DNA of 64,000 nt. It comes from Pararhizobium polonicum (lineage in GTDB: Bacteria; Pseudomonadota; Alphaproteobacteria; Rhizobiales; Rhizobiaceae). The notes under the pieces are model-generated. The model ran no database searches, was not told the DNA's origin, and saw nothing but the letters and a program-made list of their open reading frames with translations. Both the position numbers and the translations under genes were made by a program. The stretch is taken from NCBI RefSeq assembly GCF_001687365.1, contig NZ_LGLV01000006.1, positions 62,001 to 126,000 of the forward strand, given 5' to 3'. Below, in pieces: positions 8,449-16,165 of this stretch. Every line of letters begins with the position of its first letter. Positions within the stretch are counted from its first letter, which is position 1.

Positions 8449-9654
8449 TCATCGGTCGGGCTCGGCCTGCCCGATGACGCTTTTTCCGATGAGTTCGGCC
8501 TGCCTTTCGGCATTCAAACCCAGTTCAGTCATGATCTCCCGGCTGTCGATGCCGGGATAAAGCGGCATGCGCCGGAGCGGTGGCGTGGCGCCGTCGTAGC
8601 GAAGCGGATGGTTGATGAGCGTGGCGGCCCTGCCGTTGACGTCGATCTCGCCGAACACACCCATGTGGTTGGCCTGCGGGTCATCGCGCAGGTCTTCGTA
8701 GGACTGGACACGCTCGAACCAGACGCCATGTACATTGAAGACAGCCTCGACCTCTGCAAAGGCGCGTGGGGCAAGGGTGGCTGCCATTACCGCCGCATAA
8801 CGGTCGCGCTCGGCATAACGGTCGATCGAGGACAGTGCCCGCAATTCGTCGCTGTCGAGCGCTTCGGCAAGCTTGCCGGCGTCGTTCATCGACAGAACGA
8901 TGTGTGCATCGGCGAGCTTGTACAGGCCGTAGGGCGCGTCGTGGTACCAGCTGCCGCAATTGCGGCCGCGCTTGATCCGGCTCGCCCTGTCCGGGGCGGC
9001 ATAATATTTGGTCAGCGCCTCAACCTGGAGATCGATGGCCGCCGCAAACAGGCTGGACTCGACCCGCGTGCCTTCGCCCGTCTGCAGGCGGCGGACATAG
9101 GCGCCGAGAATGCCCATCGCCAGCAGCGAGCCGCCGTGCTGATCAATGACCGCGGCACCCACGACCGAGGGGCCTTCCTCACCGCCGCCGGTCGCAGCAA
9201 CGAGGCCGGAGCGGGCCTGCATCAGCAGGTCCTGGCCCGGCCGGCTGGCCGCCGGGCCGGTTGCACCCAGCCCGGATGCGGAGGCGTAGATGATGGAGGG
9301 GTTGATCTTACGCACTGCCTCATAGCCGAGGCCGAGACGGTCGAGCACGCCTGGCCGGTAGTTCTCGACCAGAACATCGGCGCCGGTGATCAGCTCGCGG
9401 GCGATGGCAAGGCCCTCTTCCGACTTCAGATCGATGGCGATCGAACGCTTGTTGCGGTTGACTGCCAGCGAGAAGGCGCTGACATCCGTCACCCAGGAAT
9501 TGCCGCCCGACCAGTGACGCTCGAAGGCGCCCTTCAGCGGTTCGATCTTGATGACGTCTGCGCCCATGTCGGCGAGATACTGGCAGCAGGCAGGTCCCTG
9601 CAGGTAATGACAGAGGCTGACGACCTTCATGCCTATATTCAGCGAGCCAGCCAT
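8449..9654 (-). CDS. Class III CoA-transferase (CaiB/BaiF family)
   Basis: A 401-residue family III CoA-transferase moving CoA between carboxylic acids. Seen: YLADMGADVIKIEP, NRNKRSIAIDLKSEEG, VLVENYRPGVLDRLGLGYE, and the catalytic aspartate in RPGQDLLMQARSG. The ATG at 9652-9654 overlaps the stop of the preceding paralogue as TGATG, implying translational coupling. The two paralogues may form a heteromer or act on two acids; no sequence feature decides this. Confidence 0.92.
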   Translation of the reverse strand: MAGSLNIGMKVVSLCHYLQGPACCQYLADMGADVIKIEPLKGAFERHWSGGNSWVTDVSAFSLAVNRNKRSIAIDLKSEEGLAIARELITGADVLVENYRPGVLDRLGLGYEAVRKINPSIIYASASGLGATGPAASRPGQDLLMQARSGLVAATGGGEEGPSVVGAAVIDQHGGSLLAMGILGAYVRRLQTGEGTRVESSLFAAAIDLQVEALTKYYAAPDRASRIKRGRNCGSWYHDAPYGLYKLADAHIVLSMNDAGKLAEALDSDELRALSSIDRYAERDRYAAVMAATLAPRAFAEVEAVFNVHGVWFERVQSYEDLRDDPQANHMGVFGEIDVNGRAATLINHPLRYDGATPPLRRMPLYPGIDSREIMTELGLNAERQAELIGKSVIGQAEPDR

Positions 9655-10853
9655 CAGTTCGCTCCGACTGCGCCGGTTGCGACAAGCGCTTCGATTTCGC
9701 TCTGGCTGTAGCCGGCTTCGCTGAGGACTTCGCGGGTCTGGGCGCCGAGGCGTTGCGGCGCCAGTCTGACATCCGGCGACTGGCCGTCGTAGCGGGCCGG
9801 GTGCATGACCATGGTCACGGGTGCGCCGTAGGCACCCTCAACCGTCTTGAAGGCGCCCATGTGAACGAGCTGCGGATCGGCCCGAAGATCCTGGTAATCC
9901 TGAACGGGCGCATGCCAGATCTTGTCGGCTTCGAGCAACGGCAGCCATTCTGCTGTCGGCTTCTCCTTCAGTTTTTCGGCCACTGTGAGCGTGATCTGCT
10001 CGCGCCGGGCAAAGCTGTCTCCATCGGTAAAGCTTTCAAACGCGGTAATTCCGAGCGCCGCGCCGAGTGCTTTCGGGGTGGCCATCGAGACGGCGAGATG
10101 GCCGTCGGCGGTGGCGTGGATACCGTAGGGGCCGGGCGAGAACCACGAGGCGATCCCGGCAGGCCCACGCGAGGCGGGCGAGGACGCGCCATTCAGCCAG
10201 GCTGTCAGCGGCTCGACCTGCAGGTCGATCGCCGCCTGGTAGAGGTTGACCTCGACAAGCCGGCCTTGGCCGGTCTTGGCCTTGGCAAAGAGGGCGGCAA
10301 GGATCGCCGTGCAGTAGAGCGAGGCGGCATGCTGGTCGATGATGACGGCGCCGATCGCCGTCGGCGGACCATCGGAGCGGCCGGTACGGGCGGCAAGGCC
10401 CGACATCGCCTGCAGCAGGAGATCCTGGCCGGGGCGATCGCGATACGGGCCATCCGTGCCGAAGCCGGTCGCCACCGCGTAGATAAGGCCGGGATTGATC
10501 GCCTTCAGCGTCTCGTAGCCAAGCCCCAGTTTTTCCATCGTGCCGGGCCGGAAGTTCTCCATGACGACATCGGCGCTTTCGACCAGCTTCCGGACTGCCG
10601 TGACCCCTCCGGGATCTTTCAGATTGACCGCGATACTCCGCTTGTTGCGACCGGTGGCGATATGATTGACGCTGTCTCCCTCGACGAAATGGTCCGCCAC
10701 TGCCCAGTTGCGCTGGAATGCGCCTTCGACGGGTTCGATCGCGATGACATCCGCTCCCAGATCCGCCATTGTCTGGGCTGCGAGCGGGCCGGCCAGAAAG
10801 TGATTGAAACTGAGGATTTTGACGCCGGCCAGGAGATTCATGATTTCGGTCAC
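9654..10853 (-). CDS. Class III CoA-transferase (CaiB/BaiF family), first gene of operon
   Basis: A 399-residue family III CoA-transferase, paralogous to the next gene. Seen: TMADLGADVIAIEP, GRNKRSIAVNLKDPGG, VVMENFRPGTMEKLGLGYE, and RPGQDLLLQAMSG with the catalytic aspartate. The start is taken as GTG at 10851-10853; an in-frame ATG at 10841 would remove four residues. Neither has a strong Shine-Dalgarno sequence. It is the promoter-proximal gene of the 10.8-kb minus-strand operon and diverges from a LysR gene, 177 bases away, that probably controls it. Confidence 0.92.
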   Translation of the reverse strand: MTEIMNLLAGVKILSFNHFLAGPLAAQTMADLGADVIAIEPVEGAFQRNWAVADHFVEGDSVNHIATGRNKRSIAVNLKDPGGVTAVRKLVESADVVMENFRPGTMEKLGLGYETLKAINPGLIYAVATGFGTDGPYRDRPGQDLLLQAMSGLAARTGRSDGPPTAIGAVIIDQHAASLYCTAILAALFAKAKTGQGRLVEVNLYQAAIDLQVEPLTAWLNGASSPASRGPAGIASWFSPGPYGIHATADGHLAVSMATPKALGAALGITAFESFTDGDSFARREQITLTVAEKLKEKPTAEWLPLLEADKIWHAPVQDYQDLRADPQLVHMGAFKTVEGAYGAPVTMVMHPARYDGQSPDVRLAPQRLGAQTREVLSEAGYSQSEIEALVATGAVGAN

Positions 10854-10958
10854 GCTTTTCGGGGTAGGTTAAATTTTAGGCACTAACTTTTTGTGCTGAA
10901 TTACAAGGCAATAATAGGGCCGGGGTCCCAAGAATGGCAATATCGGTTTCAATTATTT

Positions 10959-10975
10959 TATCGGTTGATTTGATA
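10959..10975. promoter_or_regulatory. Candidate LysR-type box
   Basis: In the AT-rich 177-base gap between the divergent CoA-transferase and LysR genes, TATC at 10959-10962 and GATA at 10972-10975 form an interrupted dyad. It contains the T-N11-A and ATC-N9-GAT patterns typical of LysR binding sites. A related half, TATCGGTTT, occurs at 10941-10949. This is pattern recognition only. Confidence 0.4.
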
Positions 10976-11030
10976 GGTTAGATGAATACAATCTGCTGAT
11001 TATGTTGATTTTATTTGAGGGGTGTCAGGT

Positions 11031-11933
11031 GTGAACTTACGGCAACTGGAAATCCTGGCGGCGGTCATTCGGACGCATTCGACAATCGCGGCCGCCCAAG
11101 ATCTGGGGATGTCGCAGCCGGCGGTCTCAAATTCCATCAAAAGCGCGGAAGCTTCGCTCGGCTTTCTGCTGTTCGAGCGGATCAACAATCGTCTGGTTCC
11201 GACGCCGGAAGCGCAGGTTCTTCTCGCTGAAGCGGAATCGCTGTTCATGATGCGTGATGCCGTCATGCAAACGGCCGCCTATCTGAAGGCCGGCCGTAAA
11301 GGCCGCATCCGGGTGGCGGCGACAGCGGAGCTTTCGGAGTCGCTCATGCCGCAGGTGATTTCCCGCTTTCTGAAAAATCACCTGGGCGTCGAAGTCGCGC
11401 TCGAAACGCATCGGCTCGATACCGTGCTGAATTACGTCGAGACCGGCGTATCTGACATCGGCTTCGCCATGGAGCCCTATCCAAGGCCGACGCTGGAGCA
11501 GAACCCGCTCGCGACACTGAACATGGTTTGCGCTTTTCCGCGTGACAGCGAACTCGGCGAGCTGCAGTTCGTCACCCCTCTGGATATTGGCGGCATGACC
11601 CTGATGAAGGCCGGCTCGGGCAGTCGTATCAGCAAACTGGTCGAGGAAGCCTTTGAGAAAAGCCGGGTGGCCTACAATCCAGGCATCGACGTGCGTTTCA
11701 TGAACGTGGCTCTGTACTGCGTCGAACAGGGGGTTGGTGTCGCTATCATCGACGAGTTGACGGCATCCTGTCGGCCGCACGGGGCCATGCAGATTCGTCC
11801 GTTCAGACCCCGCCTGCAGATTAACGTTGCCGCAATCAGTTCCGTAGCACGTCCCCAGCAGCGCCTGGTAAAACTGTTGGTGAAATACGCGCGCGAAGAG
11901 ATAGCCCAACGCCTGAAACAGGTATCGACCTGA
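11031..11933 (+). CDS. LysR-family transcriptional regulator
   Basis: A 300-residue LysR regulator. The N-terminal winged helix-turn-helix is visible (LRQLEILAAVIRTHSTIAAAQDLGMSQ split over residues 2-30, then SNSIKSAEASLGFLLFER), followed by a two-lobe effector domain from about residue 90 (RIRVAATAELSESLMPQ). Two GTG starts compete: 11022 and 11031. The second is preferred because GAGGGG ends 9 bases before it, whereas the first would overlap that sequence. It diverges from the hydantoinase/CoA operon and is its likely activator; the effector is unknown. Confidence 0.9.
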   Translation: MNLRQLEILAAVIRTHSTIAAAQDLGMSQPAVSNSIKSAEASLGFLLFERINNRLVPTPEAQVLLAEAESLFMMRDAVMQTAAYLKAGRKGRIRVAATAELSESLMPQVISRFLKNHLGVEVALETHRLDTVLNYVETGVSDIGFAMEPYPRPTLEQNPLATLNMVCAFPRDSELGELQFVTPLDIGGMTLMKAGSGSRISKLVEEAFEKSRVAYNPGIDVRFMNVALYCVEQGVGVAIIDELTASCRPHGAMQIRPFRPRLQINVAAISSVARPQQRLVKLLVKYAREEIAQRLKQVST

Positions 11934-12113
11934 ACTTCTGTGCATCTGGAGGGCTGCGCATCGACTGGATCTTTGGCTTGCACGCGGTCCCAGATGGCCC
12001 GAAGTGGATTTAAACGCTTGCGGATGCGGGATCGCGTCCAGTAGCACGCGTGTGTACCGTTCTGCGGCTGTTCAGATATTCCGTCAGATCATCGCATATG
12101 CAGGGGGGCTGAG

Positions 12114-12420
12114 GGCTCTGTTGCACATTTCCATTTGTGCCATAATGACCGTTGGTCGGGACGTCGATTACCTGACAGCCCCGCGATTTTCCAGACTCTG
12201 AGCGAGCAGTCCTACCGCCTCCGTCAGCGCGCTTGGTACGATGCCGAAAGCACGTTCAACAATACGTGCTTCTCCACGAATATCGCCCGTTAGGTTGAAA
12301 ATCGCAGCCTGTCCTTTGTGCAAAGCGCACATGACCTTGAAGCCTTTGATCGTCGCATAGGCCGTTTTCAGGGTCTTTTGACGTGTGGTCGGGTGAGCCT
12401 TCTGTTCGATCATGCGCCCA
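12114..12420 (-). pseudogene. IS6-family element remnant (transposase C-terminus plus one inverted repeat)
   Basis: The minus strand from about 12420 to 12168 encodes the C-terminal part of an IS6-family DDE transposase: KTAYATIKGFKVMCALHKGQ, then DIRGEARIVERAFGI and PSALTEAVG. Just past its stop, 12114-12127 reads GGCTCTGTTGCACA, close to the GGCTCTGTTGCAAA end typical of this family. The N-terminal two thirds and the other end are missing, cut at an IS110-like scrap. It is inactive. Confidence 0.65.
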
Positions 12421-12560
12421 ATCGGGCCATCGCGGGGTCTCGATAATCTTCCTGCTTCGTCAGTATGGCCCAAATTATCGGAGCCATTTTGTTCGCCAGT
12501 GCGATCACCTGCGGCAACACCAACTCGCCCACGGCGACGATCGCCATGACGGGGCTGCGA
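12421..12560 (-). pseudogene. IS110-like transposase C-terminal scrap
   Basis: Minus-strand translation gives LPQVIALANKMAPIIWAILT then KQEDYRDPA, resembling the ALANKxARIxWALL...YR ending of IS110-family transposases. Upstream the frame is degraded, and no ends are visible. It directly abuts the IS6 remnant. The 11934-12113 stretch and 12561-12640 hold nothing else recognisable. Confidence 0.5.
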
Positions 12561-12650
12561 TGCCGAGCTGATCGAGGACCCGCGAAATAACGCCGATGCG
12601 CGCCCTGCTTGAGGGATTGTCAGGCGCCAAAGAAGCTGACATCATGAGAT

Positions 12651-12694
12651 ACAGGCTCCAACGAGCTGTTGTTATTCCATGAGCAGGGTAGCTC
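12651..12694 (+). promoter_or_regulatory. Candidate ANTAR-responsive leader hairpins before amiC-like gene
   Basis: Two hairpins precede the terminator of the amiC-like gene. The first (12651-12669) has a 7-bp stem with a one-base bulge. The second is GAGC (12681-12684), hexaloop AGGGTA (12685-12690), GCTC (12691-12694). Its loop has A at position 1 and G at position 4, as described for ANTAR RNA targets, and its 3' arm is also the 5' arm of the terminator, so the two structures exclude each other. The first loop does not show the A1/G4 rule. Confidence 0.5.
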
Positions 12695-12722
12695 TCGACC
12701 GGAAACGGGCGGGAGCTTTTTT
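12691..12722 (+). terminator. Intrinsic terminator (attenuator) in amiC-like leader
   Basis: An 11-bp stem with one wobble and one mismatch (12691-12701 with 12706-12716), a GAAA tetraloop and TTTTTT directly after. It ends only 18 bases before the amiC-like ATG, so it must be read through for the operon to be expressed; its position marks it as an attenuator and not an upstream gene's terminator. Confidence 0.75.
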
Positions 12723-12740
12723 ATTTTTTGGTGGTCAAAT

Positions 12741-13889
12741 ATGGATTCTGATAGCTGGCGGGTGGGCGTTCTCTTCTCCGAAACGGGAGTGACCGGGGCC
12801 ATCGAAAGAACCCAACGGGCAGCAACCTTGCTGGCGATTGACGAAATCAACGCCACAGGAGGCGTTCTCGGCAAACGGATCGAGCCGGTCGCCTACGATC
12901 CGCGATCGACACCGAACCTCTACAAGGAACTCGCCGTCCGGCTCTGCGACGACGATCGGGTGCGGGTCGTTTTCGGTTGCCACATGTCGAGCACGCGCAA
13001 GGCGGTTTTACCGGTGATCGAGGCGCGCGACGCGCTATTGTTCTATCCGACGCTCTACGAAGGGTTCGAATATTCCCGGCATTGCATCTATACAGGCGCA
13101 GCACCCAATCAAAACTCCGTCCAGCTGGTGGACTTCCTGACCAGGCACTATGGCAAGCGGGTTTTTCTTGTCGGCTCGAATTACGTCTACCCTTATGAAT
13201 CCAACCGGACCATCAGCGATCTCTTCCTGCAGCTGGGCGGACAGGTGCTGGACGAGCTTTACGTGCCTTTGAACCTCAAGGCCGAGGACGTCGCCAAAAT
13301 CATCGCGCATATTCGGGCGGCTCAGCCGGACGTCATCTATTCGACCATTGTCGGCGACGGCATCATTCCGTTCTATACCGCGTTCAAGGAGGCCGGTTTC
13401 GATGCATCGACAATGCCGATTTCAAGCCAGTCGACCAGCGAGGCGGACGTGATCCGGATGCGTCCCGACGTGGCCGAAGGGCATATCACCGCTGCCCCGT
13501 TCTTTGCGTCGCTCGATACGCCGCGCGCCCGCGCTTTCGTGTCCGCCTATAAAAAGAGCTACGGCAGGGATATGCCGCCGACAGCTCCGGCGGAAGCCGC
13601 CTATTTCCAGGTCTATCTCTATGCGGCGGCGCTTGGGCGGGCCGGCAGCGACAGGCTGGAAGAACTGCTCCCCGCGCTGTACGAAGCAGAGTACGACGCG
13701 CCGCAGGGGGTGGTGAAGATCGACCGGCTGACCAACCACACACATCTCTGGCCAAGAGTAGCTCGCGTGAATGCGCAAGGCATCTACGAGATCGTCCATG
13801 ATCCTTCGCTGCGGGTCGCCCCCGATCCATTCATGCGGGAATATCGTGCGGACTTTGTCGAGCCGGCACCGCACCGCGTTCAGCGTTGA
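12741..13889 (+). CDS. amiC: AmiC-like amide-sensing regulator
   Basis: A 382-residue protein of the AmiC/type I periplasmic-binding fold with no signal peptide, so it stays in the cytosol. AmiC of Pseudomonas is about 385 residues; it binds short amides and sequesters AmiR. Seen: MDSDSWRVGVLFSETGVTG, VFGCHMSSTRKAVLPV, YPTLYEGFEYS, GSNYVYPYESNR and TIVGDGIIPFY. It is clearly paralogous to the transporter binding protein at 14759 (for example FGCHTSASRKAVLPI). ATG at 12741 follows a terminator T-run with GGTGG as a weak ribosome site. It is followed 12 bases later by the ANTAR gene, the usual AmiC-AmiR arrangement. The true ligand (amide, urea or nitrile product) is not shown. Confidence 0.88.
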   Translation: MDSDSWRVGVLFSETGVTGAIERTQRAATLLAIDEINATGGVLGKRIEPVAYDPRSTPNLYKELAVRLCDDDRVRVVFGCHMSSTRKAVLPVIEARDALLFYPTLYEGFEYSRHCIYTGAAPNQNSVQLVDFLTRHYGKRVFLVGSNYVYPYESNRTISDLFLQLGGQVLDELYVPLNLKAEDVAKIIAHIRAAQPDVIYSTIVGDGIIPFYTAFKEAGFDASTMPISSQSTSEADVIRMRPDVAEGHITAAPFFASLDTPRARAFVSAYKKSYGRDMPPTAPAEAAYFQVYLYAAALGRAGSDRLEELLPALYEAEYDAPQGVVKIDRLTNHTHLWPRVARVNAQGIYEIVHDPSLRVAPDPFMREYRADFVEPAPHRVQR

Positions 13890-13901
13890 AAGGGGGCGAG
13901 G

Positions 13902-14510
13902 GTGTCGTTTGCACTTCTAAGAGACTTGCGGGATCTGAAGGTTCTCGTGATCCATCCTCGCACGTCGGAGGGCGATTTTCTCGTTGATCACCTGCGTCGC
14001 ATCGGGTGCATGGTCAACGTCCTGTGGCCAGTGCCCGCCGAGCTGCCGCACGATACCGACGTGGTGTTCCTCGCCATGGAGGACGAGGCCAGGCCCGAAA
14101 TCGAGCGTCTGCTGAAGGCCCTGCCCAATCCGGCACCGACGATGCTGGCGATCGTCGGTTATGAAAACCCCTCGACCCTCCAGATCGTGCTCGAAAGCGG
14201 CGCGCTTGCCATCGTTGAGCGGCCTATCAAGCCATTCGGGCTGCTGACCAACCTGGCGATTGCCCGCAGTCTCTGGCTCGAGCGACAGAAGCTGATCAAG
14301 GAGGCGCGCAAATACAAGCGCAAGGTTCTGGGCGACCAGAAACTCGCCCGCGCGAAGGCCATCCTGATGGCCAGCCGCGGCACCAGCGAGAGCGAAGCCT
14401 ACCAGGAGATGCGCCAGCAGGCGATGGCCCGGCGCGTGCCGATCGACGACATTGCCAATTCGATCATCAACGCGGAACACCTCTTGCGCATGCCCCAAAA
14501 ACATGATTAG
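13902..14510 (+). CDS. amiR: AmiR-like ANTAR-domain transcription antiterminator
   Basis: A 202-residue RNA-binding antiterminator; Pseudomonas AmiR is 196. Residues 1-125 form a receiver-like domain without an obvious phosphoacceptor set. A coiled-coil region (about 126-145, LERQKLIKEARKYKRKVL) follows. The C-terminal ANTAR domain (about 146-195) shows KLARAKAILMASRGTSESEA, YQEMRQQAMARRVPIDDIA and NSIINAE. Start is GTG at 13902 with a GGGGGCGAGG stretch upstream. By family knowledge AmiC-like protein holds it inactive until ligand binds; it then prevents termination at the leader hairpins seen at 12691-12722 and 14617-14649. Confidence 0.92.
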   Translation: MSFALLRDLRDLKVLVIHPRTSEGDFLVDHLRRIGCMVNVLWPVPAELPHDTDVVFLAMEDEARPEIERLLKALPNPAPTMLAIVGYENPSTLQIVLESGALAIVERPIKPFGLLTNLAIARSLWLERQKLIKEARKYKRKVLGDQKLARAKAILMASRGTSESEAYQEMRQQAMARRVPIDDIANSIINAEHLLRMPQKHD

Positions 14511-14540
14511 TTTTTGTTGCGCTTCGATTGAAACGCCTCT

Positions 14541-14572
14541 GATACATCCCTTCCCGAACGAAGCCATGTATC
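14541..14572 (+). promoter_or_regulatory. Stem-loop after amiR-like gene
   Basis: Perfect 7-bp arms GATACAT (14541-14547) and ATGTATC (14566-14572), then a 2x2 internal loop, then CTTC/GAAG around the hexaloop CCGAAC. It is not followed by a T-run, so it is not a terminator. It may be part of the leader RNA upstream of the binding-protein gene. Its loop lacks the A1/G4 pattern. Confidence 0.45.
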
Positions 14573-14578
14573 GGTGTT

Positions 14579-14618
14579 GCATGCGGTAAAGCCGTGATGC
14601 TTTGGTGGCAAGGATGCC
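14579..14618 (+). promoter_or_regulatory. Candidate ANTAR-responsive leader hairpins before transporter genes
   Basis: A first hairpin at 14579-14600 (GCAT/ATGC and CGG/CCG) is followed by GGC (14607-14609), hexaloop AAGGAT (14610-14615), GCC (14616-14618). The second loop has A1 and G4, and its 3' arm overlaps the 5' arm of the following terminator. This repeats the arrangement in front of the amiC-like gene. Confidence 0.55.
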
Positions 14619-14649
14619 CGCAGGCTTTGACAAGCCTCGCGGGTTTTTT
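14617..14649 (+). terminator. Intrinsic terminator (attenuator) between amiR-like and binding-protein genes
   Basis: CCCGCAGGCTT (14617-14627) pairs with AAGCCT and GCGGG (14632-14643, one bulged C), loop TGAC, then TTTTTT at 14644-14649. It is strong, lies inside an operon 109 bases before the next ATG, and would separate expression of the sensor pair from that of the transporter and enzyme genes. Confidence 0.85.
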
Positions 14650-14758
14650 GTTGTCTGCTGACAGTGACGTCAGACCTCTATCCATATTTCCCGTATTGCG
14701 GCCTGTCCCTTCGGCAGGCGCTGCGGTCGTGTGCGCCAATCAAAAAAGGGGAACCAAG

Positions 14759-16009
14759 ATGGTGTTCAACAGACGTGAATTTCTCAAGACAGCCGCAACC
14801 GCATCCGCGGCGCTCGCACTTCCGGCACTGGGCGGCCGGGCATTTGCCGCGGATTCCATCAAGGTCGGCGCGCTCTACTCGCAGACCGGAGGTCTCTCCG
14901 TCGCGGAAAAACTCCTGGCCAACGGTGTTATGATGGCCGTGGCCGAGATCAATGCGGCCGGCGGCGTTTTGGGCCGCCCGGTCGAGGTGGTCATCGAAGA
15001 CGGCGCTTCCGATCCCAAAACCTTCAGCGAGAAAGCCTCCAAGCTGGTCCTCAAAGACAAGATCACCACGGTCTTCGGCTGCCACACCTCGGCAAGCCGG
15101 AAGGCCGTGCTGCCGATCTTCGAACGACGCGGCGCCATGCTGTTCTATCAGACGCATTACGAGGGCTTCGAGTGCTCGCGCAATGTCGTCTATTCTGGCG
15201 CGGTGCCGAACCAGCAGCTCGCCAACTACATTCCGTGGATCGTCGAAAAGCTCGGCAAGAAGAAGTTCTTCATCGTTGGCTCCAACTACGTCTATCCGCG
15301 CGAAATGGCCAAGGTCTCGAAGAAACTGATCGAGGCGGCCGGTGCCGAATGGGTCGCCGACGAATATCTGGAACTCGGCCATTCGGAATGGGCCGTGATG
15401 GTCAGCAAGATCAAGGAATCCGGCGCCGACGTCGTGCTCTCCAATGTGGTCGGAGACTCGATTATCGCCTTCTATCGGGAATTCAAGAACCAGGGGCTTT
15501 CGCAGGAGGTTATCCCGATCTGCGCGACGGTGACGTCCGAAATCGAGATCGCCGCCATGGGCGCCGAATATGCCGCGGGTAGCTACACGTCCTTCCCCTA
15601 TTTCATGTCGATCGACACGCCGGCCAACACGAGCTTCATCGATCGCTTCCGGGTCTTCGTCAACGATCCGAAGGCTGTGACCTACCACTCGCTCGAAGCG
15701 GCCTATTTCCAGGTCTTTCTCTGGAAGCAGGCCGTCGAAAAATCCGGTGATCTTTCGGCGGACGCGATCCGCGCAGGCATTCGCGGCCAGACATATGAGG
15801 CGCCCGGCGGTAAGGTCACGACCGATCCCGACAACCTGCATTGCTGGCTGACGCCGCGTATCGGCCAGTGGCAGGCCGATGGCCAGAGCAAGGTGGTGGA
15901 CGCCTATCCGGCGCCGATCAAACCGCTGCCTTACTCGGCCTATGGCGAGACGGAGAGCAACCTGTTCTGCACCGACAAGGGCCTGGACGCCGCGAAGCTG
16001 AAGGGCTGA
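14759..16009 (+). CDS. Urea/amide-type ABC transporter substrate-binding protein (UrtA/FmdD-like)
   Basis: A 416-residue periplasmic binding protein of the branched-chain amino acid/urea class. The N-terminus NRREFLKTAATASAALALPA has a Tat-type twin arginine (RREFLK) followed by a hydrophobic stretch ending GGRAFA, so export is probably folded, via Tat. Mature landmarks: VGALYSQTGGLSVAEK, FGCHTSASRKAVLPI, YQTHYEGFE, GSNYVYPREM and NVVGDSIIAFY. ATG at 14759 follows AAAAAAGGGGAACCAAG. It is the first gene after the second attenuator and the first of a complete SBP-permease-permease-ATPase-ATPase set. The ligand is probably urea or a short amide. Confidence 0.92.
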   Translation: MVFNRREFLKTAATASAALALPALGGRAFAADSIKVGALYSQTGGLSVAEKLLANGVMMAVAEINAAGGVLGRPVEVVIEDGASDPKTFSEKASKLVLKDKITTVFGCHTSASRKAVLPIFERRGAMLFYQTHYEGFECSRNVVYSGAVPNQQLANYIPWIVEKLGKKKFFIVGSNYVYPREMAKVSKKLIEAAGAEWVADEYLELGHSEWAVMVSKIKESGADVVLSNVVGDSIIAFYREFKNQGLSQEVIPICATVTSEIEIAAMGAEYAAGSYTSFPYFMSIDTPANTSFIDRFRVFVNDPKAVTYHSLEAAYFQVFLWKQAVEKSGDLSADAIRAGIRGQTYEAPGGKVTTDPDNLHCWLTPRIGQWQADGQSKVVDAYPAPIKPLPYSAYGETESNLFCTDKGLDAAKLKG

Positions 16010-16165
16010 TCGCTTTGCATACGTGATCCCCGCATCCATCGGCTGCCGGGGTCACACATGGCAAGGCGGATCGGCCTGTTCGAGATCTTGCCCGCACCGC
16101 GATTACCGTGGGCGTGCAGAGCGCGTTACGGATCGATCCGCCGTTTTTAGCAACGGTGGTAGTTC

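Noticed and set aside
14678-16039. 453-codon minus-strand open frame
   Set aside because: It is antisense to the Tat-exported binding protein and has no recognisable domain.
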